Assembly (NCBI GenBank): GCA_021229015.1
Contig: CM037794.1
Span: 38,660,815 to 38,724,814, forward strand
Reading direction: 5' to 3'
DNA: 64,000 bases
Source: Solen grandis
Taxonomy: Eukaryota; Mollusca; Bivalvia; Adapedonta; Solenidae
Part shown: piece after piece, positions 56,110 to 64,000 of the stretch
Numbering within the stretch: position 1 is the first letter of the stretch
Layout: each line of letters starts with the position of its first letter
Notes under the pieces: generated by a model
Seen by the model: only the letters and a program-made list of their open reading frames with translations
Told to the model about the DNA's origin: nothing
Databases searched by the model: none
Position numbers and translations under genes: made by a program

Positions 56110-57310
56110 TTTTCATCCACGCATCATCGCTGATTATAGTTTTTTCTCTCTCTTTCATAGCATTTTTTTAAATTTTTTCTCCATCTTTCACATATTATTT
56201 CCTTTTTAGTGTATACGCATTGTCGCTAATTATATTTCTCTTTCTACAATATTATTCGTAGGATTTTACCGATCTTTACTTCAATTCCAGTAAATAAGGT
56301 GGAACTTCGGGTGTAAAAATGAATAAATACAACATTCGTGTGACGAACAAGTCCTAGCAATAAATATGAAAACAAACTTATCTTGTATTTTGATTTTATA
56401 TGTAAAGATTTATTAATAACACCTGTTGCGGCACTGAACCGCCGCGAGTTAATCCGGCTTAATCTAGCGACGAAAAACGGGAGAGAGCGCTTTTTCATAA
56501 GGCGCGGTAATCGCTTTTTATTTATTTTTGTCAAACATACGTGGTCGAAGTAGTTGTTGTTGTTGATGATGATGATGATGATGTTTTTTATGTTGATATT
56601 AATGGGTTGGAATAAATCGAGACTCTGAGGTGTAATCACAACGTTTCTTTACATTTTGTTTTTGTAGTTGTTGTTTATGTATTAGACTATTTGTAGTTGT
56701 AATTGTGGTAGAAGTAGATAATTACCTTATATACGTATGCAATGTAGATTATGTACAGCCTCGCATTTACAATTGTACCGAGAGTATCTATAAAATCTGA
56801 AATCAGCATCCCTTAATTAGAATTTACTCACGATTTGTCCGACTATTGAAAAACGTAGTTTCGCCCGCCGCGACCCTTGTGACTTAACAATAATATTAAT
56901 TATTACACCTTCGTGACTGGCTCGATGATAAAAATTGTAAACACGGGTATACAGGTAGGGTATTGCGTTATCGATTATTGTCATAAAACGAATGTGTACG
57001 TGCTCTCTCTCTCTCTCTCTCTCTCTGTATATTAATGCTCGTTTTTCTTTCATTTTTTTTCTGTATTTCTCGTCATATTTCCCCGTAATGCGCGCGTTTT
57101 GTACGCGTGTATGTTCTAACGTTCGTTTCTCTATATGCGTATTAATGCTATTTTTTTCTATCATTTCTCCCTTTCTCGTCATATTTCCCCGTAATGCGCG
57201 CGTTGTTCTATCGTTTTGTTTTATTTTTATGTTTCGCCCTCTCTCTCGGCAATATTATTCGTAGGTATTATTTTGGAATTCTAGTAAATAAGGCGGAACT
57301 ACGAGAGTAA
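55920..57310. repeat. Spaced direct repeats of the CpG-rich region
   Basis: GAGTTAATCCGGCTTA.TCTAGCGACGA at about 55,951 and 56,446 (85-bp repeat, TTTTTCATAAGGCG included). TATTATTCGTAGG...CAGTAAATAAGG.GGAACT at about 56,250 and 57,249. CATATTTCCCCGTAATGCGCGCG at about 57,073 and 57,179. A (TTTA)n tract lies at about 56,078-56,112 and a (CT)n tract at about 57,003-57,026. No credible ORF. Confidence 0.8.
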
Positions 57311-59268
57311 AATGAAAACATAAATTAAAGAAAAGTTAAATACATCATACTATCGTTAGTTTATCGGAATTTCAAAACAGAACAGAACAGATTTTTTTAT
57401 TTGGACTTAAGCATACATAAGCTCATCGTTATACATCATATTTTATCTTAAATATATATATAGCCAATATATATACGAAAAATAATTGCATAAATACACA
57501 TACTTAAACGCACACACTTCTATACATATAAAAGTAGCTATATACAAATACACGACGCCATTTCCACGCGTCCCCACGAGTCCAATACCGCGCCCGTATT
57601 TATACAGCATTGTTGCGTCAAACAATAGAGGGGATTATATTTATCCTTACGAAGTTCGCCGAGCTTATAACTGACTTCTAACGGTCAGAATTTAAATCAA
57701 CCAATCAATTTGGTTAATTACAATGTTATTCGTTATCCACCAATTAGATCGATTAATCGAAATAAAATATTAGCGTCTATCAAGAGCGGAGCGTCATTCA
57801 GCCAGTTTCTGCCCCGGAGAACACATCGTTTATATCGTTCTGTTGAGAAACGAGGTAAAATATACCCAAACTTTAGTAATTTTGTAGAATTCTATATATT
57901 ATTTGAACGAAATATCTTTATTTTACCAGGTGTATTATATTCCCTTCGAGCACACGTTATTTTTCTCTTGTTAAAATAGTCTCAAGAATAAATGATTTGA
58001 TATCACAATTTCTTTTTACAGAACATTCTCTTTATTCTATACTAAAACATACACACGGCAATACGAAAGGTGTAACAAAGTGGTTTAATGAGGGAATAAA
58101 TTCCTTTGGATAAGTTCAGAGTCATTTGGGAATTTTAAAACTTGGAAAGTATTTACATTTTCATTATTTTTAGATATTGATACACCGGAAAAAACACACA
58201 CACACACAAAAAAAATGTTAATTAATGCGATTATACTCAATAATAAAAATAATTCATATATACGTTACATCAACTTCTACGTTTTTACAATTATATTAAC
58301 GTCGGCCAGAAACAGGGTGCTTATTAATAAAATTATTCAGTATTGCACATTTACACACATTTGAACACGGAGAGCGATTTTCTTTTCGATTATTTAGAAA
58401 ATGATCAGGTATTGACACAAAGCTGGTCAGGGGAAGAAGTCGAAGATAATATTGATATAAGGATTTACACTTCATAAATATTTGACCCCGAGGATATCGA
58501 GCGGAGTGTACTGATGTTGCAAGTTAATCAATAATATCAAAGATTCGATATCTCATTCAGCCTCAAGAGAGTTATTCAAATCAAGGTGGAGGCGCAGTCT
58601 AAGGGAGCTAATTTACATTAAAAAAAACACGAAAAAATATATAATTTAATTACTGTATAATACTTGTAAGTATCAAGTCAGAGACAGCGACAGATTCCCG
58701 TGTCATCCAACGAAGCGTTGATTTCTACCCAAGGAATAATTTCGCAGAGAGAACTGTAAAAGGTATTTAAAATATTTAATATGCTATCAAAGTAGTATAA
58801 TTGAAACATCAAATAATGTCAATTTATTTATTTCGCATATTTTACAACGATGTCACTAAAAATATCTGATATGCTCTATCTGTTCTGTTATTTTTTTATC
58901 TTTTTTAAAATGACTTGCTCATTTTATCATTAACAATGATATAAAATCATGTTATTACATTTATATTCCTTTTAATTACGACATGGTGTCTTTCTAACAC
59001 GGTAGATTATTAATAAGTATGATTTTTATCACGGTAGTTACTTAACTGATATCATTTTATCTGTTATCTTCTTTTTATTGTTTTTATTATTAATACTATT
59101 ATTACAAGTATCGCGTGCGCCCGCGCGCCTCACAACCTCCCACGCTTACAGAAATAGACCCCGATCCTGCTTCCCGAGAGACATTCATCTCAACCAGGAA
59201 TACTTCGAAACCGTAATCCCGGGGACTGGGTAAATTGGCTAGATTTTTAATCGCCGACTAACCGCGAA
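57310..59268. other. Non-coding flank of the polymerase gene
   Basis: Short AT-rich frames only. The last 160 bp before the ATG are GC-rich (CGCGTGCGCCCGCGCGCC near 59,111) and could contain a promoter. No TATA box at a credible distance was singled out. Confidence 0.4.
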
Positions 59269-59588
59269 ATGGAGCACGTGCTGAGGGCTTTTTTGGACCA
59301 GGGCGTTTCCGCCGATCAATTTCAGTCGTTCGTCACCGCCCAGGGTATCCAAGACGACCCGTTCGTGCAAGAAATCCTCCACCGACTAGTGGCTAACGAG
59401 GTCGCCGCTTCGAGTCCCGGATCTCCTCCGATTTGGACCTCGGAAGATGCCGACGAGCTGCTGAATTTCTTGAAGTCTCCGGAGAAACCCGCTGCATCAA
59501 GTCCATATACACCCAGTAAACGGTCGACGCAGGACGCGGACGACTTGCTGTCCATGCTAAAATCGCCGGAGAAACAGCGTCCCGCTTT
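59269..59588 (+). CDS. Exon 1: acidic N-terminus with duplicated DADxLLxxLKSPEK motif
   Basis: 106 codons. After MEHVLRAFLDQGVSADQF, a helical-looking segment, comes the motif EDADELLNFLKSPEK and, about 25 residues later, QDADDLLSMLKSPEK. Two such short linear motifs in a disordered Ser/Pro-rich stretch suggest a protein-docking site. Partner unknown. Ends in phase 2 at a consensus donor TTT/GTAAGT. Confidence 0.75.
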
Positions 59589-62500
59589 GTAAGTTAAATC
59601 TCTTCATTTTTATTTATTTACTTTTTATTATTATTAAAATAATAACAACATATAAAATTTATGTCACGATATGTATTTATCGAATAATAATTTATAAACT
59701 GTTTTTTTCAGGGTCGAAATAAATACGAATATTCCGCCGACGATACAGGTCGGTATGGGCGGGGCGGCTATGACGCATAAATGCTCTATCTGTAACAAAT
59801 CGTTTACGACAAAGGGAAATTTAAGTCGACATATCAAGTCGGTACACGATGGCGCGACTTACACGTGCCTGAAATGCCAGAAAGCGTTTAACCGTCAAAC
59901 AAATTTAAAACGTCACGAAAAGGTCTGTAAAGGTCTTTTTCCCTGCGATCGATGCCCGGAAATCTTGAAATCCGCCCGACGGTTAGAATTTCACCTTAAA
60001 ATAAAACATAAGGCGAAGCCAACTAAGCGTTCCGCCGGAAGACCGGGAACCAGCAGCTACGAGTGTCGACACTGTCCCGCCCAGTTTCAGCACCCGAAAC
60101 AACTGCAAATTCACAACGCCAGGCAACACGGTCCACGGGGTTCTATGCCCGAGTCCCCGCAACCCGGACCCAGCCGTCAGCACCGAGATGCTAGGCCCGA
60201 GTCCCCGCAGCCCGGACCCAGCCGTCAGCGCGGGGATGCTGGAACCGACTCCCCGCAGCCCGGATCCATGTCTTATAAATGTCGAAGGTGTCCCGCCGTG
60301 TTTCCGGACCGCCAAGCTCTACACGCCCACAACGCGCAGCGGCACTACCAGGTAGGCGCCGGCTTGCACCCGCAACCTTTCCCAGAGGGCCAGGAACCGT
60401 GGGTCGACGAAGACGGTACGATCGACGAGGGGTTGCGAGATTGCTACCTGGTAAATAGGGCTATGATCCTCGAAAGGTACAACGAAGGGCCCGTAGAGTC
60501 AATATACAACATCCCCATGTTCCCCGGTATGACCGTCGAAGATATCGGCCAAGCCCTTCAAGGCGTGTACGACCGTCAACACAACGCCTTTAAAGTAAAC
60601 CTGAGTTTCGGGTTCATTATGCGGCACGTGGAGACGGGGCGGTATCGATACTTCCGACCCTATGACAACGTCAACGTTCTAGAGACACCCATCCTGATCT
60701 CATCTCGGTCGGATATATCAAAAGTGAGTATTTATTTATTTATTTATTTTATATATTTTTATTTATCTATTTTTAAATATATAATTTTAATTGATTTTTT
60801 ATAATACTATATTTTCTTTTAAATTCATGTCAAATGAATTTTAAAATATGAAATATAACGCATAAAGCGCGTCACTATTCCAGGTCCTCAGAAAACTGAA
60901 AAGTATGGACGTCATGGCGGAGATAACGAAAAACAGACCGGATACCAAATGGAAGCTGGTGTTACTGACCAATATCCGGGTCAAAGTCTTTAACACCGAT
61001 TTCTCACTGGGGCCGCGAACGAGGAGGGACTTCCGGAATACGTTCGCCGTTCAAAATCCATCGTCTCCTTGGACAAGGACCCGTTACGTTCAAAACGTAT
61101 GACGATAACTTATGCCTCTTCCGGTGTCTGTGTCTCAAACGTCACGGTTCCCTGGTCAAAGTTCCCGAACTCTACGATCAGTGGGAAAGATCGCACAACG
61201 CGCGAGAATATAGGGATTTTCTCGGCGGTCGCACGGCGATTCAAATAACACCGCCCTCCAATTTTAAAGGATACAACTCACCGACATGCCCGAGTTCGAG
61301 CAGTGTTTCGAGGTCAACGTACAGATGTTTTCCCTGCGAGAAGACGGCACGGTGGTACCCGTCTTCAAGTCGTCGGAACGGTACCCGGATACCCTGTACG
61401 TTAATCAGCACGAGAACCACTGCTCCTACGTTACTAATTTCCAGCAGTACGCCAAAAAATTTCAGTGCCCGTTGTGCGACCGGATGTTCGATGACATGGC
61501 TTAAACGACACGCCAAAATATGCGATAAAAAGACCCTCTACGTTTATCCGGGTGGTTTTTATCGGGAGCAGCGGACGATATTCCAGCAACTGGAAGAAGT
61601 CGGTATATCAGTTCCCGCTGACCGGCGCACTTTCCCTTGGTTCGCCGTCTTCGACTTCGAAAGTATGCTGGTTAAACTCGACGGCGACGCCACGGAAAAG
61701 CTGGAATGGACCCACCAGCACGTGCCCATTAGCGTCAGCGTCTGTTCCAACGTGCCCGGACACACGACGCCAAAATGTTTCGTCAACGTAAACACGGACG
61801 AACTTTTGGCCGAAATGGTATCCTCCTTGACAGAGATGCAAAGCGCCGCTTCCGGTTTGGCTCGGCAGACGTGGGGGGCATTCGCCGACGAAATAAGTGA
61901 AAAAATGCAAAGTCTCTCGGAGGAAGACGAGGAGGAGCGGAAAGAGAAAGAGAAACTAAAAACGCTTTACGGGCGGTTCACGGCTTACCTCTCCGCGTTA
62001 CCGGTCCTCGGGTTCAACAGGTAAATAGTTCGAGTTTCTATCTATCTACCTGTCCGTCTATCTGTCTATCTACCTGTCTGTCTGTCCGTTTGTCTGTCTC
62101 TGTGTCTGTCAATCTCGTAAAAAAAAAAATGCGTAACTTTATCTTCACGTATTATATCTATATTTCAGCGCCAAGTACGATCTCAACCTGGTCAAGCGGA
62201 AGCTCGCTAAACATCTGGGCATGCATGACCAGGAACGTGGATTCGTGGTGAAGAAATGCAACTCCTACGCGTGCCTCTCGACCGACAAATTTCGTATTTT
62301 AGATGTCAGCCACTTTCTTGCTCCGGGTACCTCCTACGCCGGATTCCTGAAAGCCTACGGGGTCGAGGAAGCCAAAGGTTTCTTCCCCTACGAATGGCTG
62401 GATAAACCGGCAAAGCTGGAAAGCACGGAGCTACCTCCCCACGAAACCTTTTACAGCGCGCTAAAAGGAAAAAATATCAGCCCGGAGGAGTACGCGTACT

Positions 62501-64000
62501 GTCAAAAGGTATGGCGGGACGAAAAGATGGTTACGTTCCGGGACTTTCTGGTCTGGTACAACGACCTAGACGTGGGTCCCTTCGTGACGGCCGTGGAACG
62601 CTTGCAAAAGTTTTATTTCGAAAAAGACATAGACGTCTTGAAGTCCGCCATGAGCGTTCCCGGCATCGCCCGCCAACTTTTGTTCAAGTCGGCGAGAGAA
62701 TTAGGGGCCGAGTTCTCCCTCGTAGACCAAAAAAATGCCGACTTGCACACCACCATCAAAGACAATATCGTCGGAGGTAAGCGTTTATTTATTATCGCGC
62801 TTTTTTCGTCTTAAATTTATTATTTACATACTTTATTATAATTATTATTATCATTATTATTGAGCACGCGACGCTGGTAGCGCTTCTGTTCACGCATGTC
62901 GTTTACGTTTTAGGTCCCTCCATCATATTTACTCGACATCACGAGGCGGGCAAGACTAAAATCAGGGGAGGTAAACTTTGCCAAAAAATCGTGGGGTACG
63001 ACGCCAACGCCCTCTATTTATGGGCCATCGGGCAGCCCATGCCGGAGGGTATGTTCGTGCGTCGCAGGGCCGAAAACGATTTTAAGCCGGAACACAGGGA
63101 CCACTATATGCAGGCCTTCAACTGGTTAAATTATTTAATCAAGTTCGAAGGTAAAAACATACTGCATCAACGAAACGGAGGTCAAGAGGTCCGGCTGGGC
63201 AAATACCCGGTTGACGGCTATGACCCGGATACTAACACCGTCTACGAATTTCAGGTATATTTGTGTTTTTTCTTTCTTTACATACATTATTTATTTATAT
63301 ACTTAATAACAATATATTCATTTTTTTATTACTTAATAACTTTTAATACCTATTTATTTACGTAATGACTATATATTTTAATAATATCGCAGGGTTGTTA
63401 CCACCACGGCCACGAGTGCGACGTCACCAAAGACGTTAAAAGCGAAAAGTGGCACTCGAACAAGGACTCCCTGAAACGAAAGACGGGAGAAAAAGTAGAT
63501 CAGCTCCGTCGACAGGGCTACAACGTCGTGGAGATGTGGGAATGCGAGTTCCGGGACTTTTGCAAATCCCACCCTAAAATCTACGACATCCGGGATCAGT
63601 GTCGCCCCGCCTTCAGCCAAAAGCATCGGGGTACCGTGTCCGAAACCCAAATTTTGAACGGGGTCCGTTTCGGACATTTATACGGTATGGTCGAGTGCGA
63701 TTTAGAGATCCCGGAAGAATGGAGCCCCGAGTTTGCCCACGTGCCAGTGTCTCCCCGACGCTATTTCGAAGAAATGTGCCCCATTTTCTGCAATACGGAT
63801 GTGGGGTTTGACGATATCGGGGAACACATGCAGGCCCACGTCTGGCAGTACCAGCTTTCCGATAAACCCAGACGGCTCCTCGTGGGCGGAACCAAAGCCC
63901 GCCAAATCCTCCTGGCCACGCCCCTCCTCAAATGGTACTTGGACCACGGTTGAAAGTGACCAAAATCTACCAAGTGGTCGAGTACCGAAAAATGTCCTGT
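59269..64000 (+). CDS. C2H2-finger / protein-primed-type family B DNA polymerase gene (partial)
   Basis: Six exons joined by five short AT-rich GT-AG introns of 123, 160, 148, 137 and 138 nt: 59,269-59,588, 59,712-60,723, 60,884-62,020, 62,169-62,776, 62,914-63,254 and 63,393 to the window end. Splice phases agree at every junction. Order: acidic N-terminus, five C2H2-type fingers, a conserved module, a sixth finger, then a DNA polymerase B2 type domain with exonuclease and polymerase motifs. Such polymerases replicate linear DNA from a protein primer in viruses, linear plasmids and Maverick/Polinton-like elements (family knowledge). Four frame changes in exon 3 and one near 63,950 interrupt the frame, so it is either a pseudogene or contains consensus indels. 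The C-terminal palm and thumb lie beyond the window. The start ATG has a good context (GCGAAATGG). Confidence 0.85.
59712..60723 (+). CDS. Exon 2: C2H2 fingers plus conserved pre-polymerase module
   Basis: Fingers: CSICNKSF...HIKSVH (canonical C2H2), CLKCQKAF...HEKVC (C2HC), CDRCPEIL...HLKIKH, CRHCPAQF...HNARQH and CRRCPAVF...HNAQRH. Between fingers 4 and 5 a (E/D)SPQPG(PSRQ) unit occurs three times. After the fingers a conserved-looking module runs through NIPMFPGMTVEDIG, FKVNLSFGFIMRH and GRYRYFRPYDN. This resembles the N-terminal part of metazoan proteins with polymerase B2 domains. The fingers could give DNA or RNA binding at element ends (inference). Confidence 0.85.
60884..62020 (+). 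pseudogene. Exon 3: frame-interrupted region with exonuclease motif I
   Basis: Protein-like sequence continues through the whole exon but in changing frames: about 60,884-61,010, 61,010-61,078, 61,080-61,270, 61,275-61,495 and 61,491-62,020. The changes sit at or close to short homopolymers (GGGG near 61,011, CCC near 61,080, TTTTAAA near 61,262) and at about 61,497. A C2H2-like finger (CPLCDRMF...HAKIC) spans the last change. The final segment carries FAVFDFESML, the exonuclease I motif (D-x-E), and ends VLGFN|, which is completed across the intron. Confidence 0.75.
62169..62776 (+). CDS. Exon 4: exonuclease II region of the polymerase
   Basis: Across the junction with exon 3 the sequence reads GFNSAKYDLNLVK, the exonuclease II signature (N-x2-x-Y-D). 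Then come DVSHFLAPGTSY and a long unbroken stretch (FFPYEWLDKPAKL, EEYAYCQKVW, TFRDFLVWYNDLDV, PFVTAVERL). The 3'-5' exonuclease III-type region D-x3-F and the DL.... spacing are compatible with DNA_pol_B_2. No break in this exon. Confidence 0.85.
62914..64000 (+). CDS. Exons 5-6: polymerase motif A and FQGCYHHGHEC region
   Basis: Exon 5 (62,914-63,254) has GYDANALYLWAIGQPMP, polymerase motif A of the D-x2-x-LY type. Exon 6 (from 63,393) begins with the residues completing FQGCYHHGHEC, a hallmark of virus- and Polinton-like B polymerases. It then continues through KTGEKVDQLRRQGYNVVEMWECE and VRFGHLYGMVECDLEIP. The frame stops at TGA 63,951-63,953, but related sequence (KVTKIYQVVEY) continues in another frame to the window end, so a one-base change near the GG at 63,949 is likely. 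Confidence 0.85.

Noticed and set aside
56817..57264. Overlapping ORFs on both strands with RERERERE or SLSLSLSL
   Set aside because: Products of the (CT)n microsatellite.
61241..61910. Minus-strand ORFs opposite the polymerase exon 3
   Set aside because: Shadows in GC-rich coding DNA; the plus strand carries the exonuclease motif and splice sites.
59269..64000. Calling the polymerase gene a Maverick/Polinton outright
   Set aside because: No integrase, ATPase, protease, capsid gene or terminal inverted repeats are in the window, and the introns are atypical.

Overview
This window looks like nuclear DNA of a bivalve mollusc. The evidence is GT-AG introns, AT-rich intergenic DNA, many non-autonomous repeats bounded by the palindrome AGCTCACCTGAGC typical of bivalve genomes, TTAA-flanked MITEs containing 'AACAGCATAAAACC', tRNA-derived SINEs, and DUF4806, hAT and LINE genes. 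A heterodont such as a dreissenid is my best guess, but the species is inference. No bacterial features, rRNA genes or CRISPR arrays were seen.

Layout. 1-3.1 kb: a tandem duplication, then minus-strand exons of a mucin-like membrane protein with a 51-bp coding minisatellite. 3.7-6.5 kb: a compact block of decayed plus-strand ORFs (a zinc-metallopeptidase-like ORF, a broken BIR domain, an unknown Cys-rich ORF and a PC4-like ORF) that resembles a virus-like or large-transposon gene cluster. 6.5-10.6 kb: a SINE, nested tandem-repeat transposons and MITEs. 11.5-15.5 kb: a minus-strand five-exon gene joining an 18-residue RS-type repeat to a DUF4806 domain. 16.2-22.8 kb: a duplicated TATA/CRE-like promoter, then a plus-strand gene whose N-terminal C2HC-finger exons are followed by hAT-like (DUF4371/ZNF862-type) exons with several disabling breaks. 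23.0-26.1 kb: a broken BED-finger hAT transposon on the minus strand.

26.2-30.6 kb: tandem repeats that grade into degraded, homopolymer-ridden sequence ending at a 100-N gap. 30.7-49.0 kb: one giant inverted repeat, with arms of about 9.3 and 8.4 kb and a 646-bp spacer. Each arm holds a foldback element, repeats and a decayed LINE. It is either a real palindrome or two haplotypes joined head to head. 49-54.9 kb: repeats, a small mariner-like MITE and one RG/N/Q-rich exon of a probable RNA-binding protein.

From about 54.95 kb to the end the composition changes to CpG-rich DNA. After about 4 kb of non-coding direct repeats comes an intron-containing gene (59,269 to beyond the window). It encodes an acidic N-terminus, C2H2 fingers, and a protein-primed-type family B DNA polymerase with exonuclease and polymerase motifs. 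Several apparent frameshifts interrupt it. This gene and the 3.7-6.5 kb block are the two most promising loci for an undescribed mobile or virus-derived system. Nothing in the window shows that they belong together.
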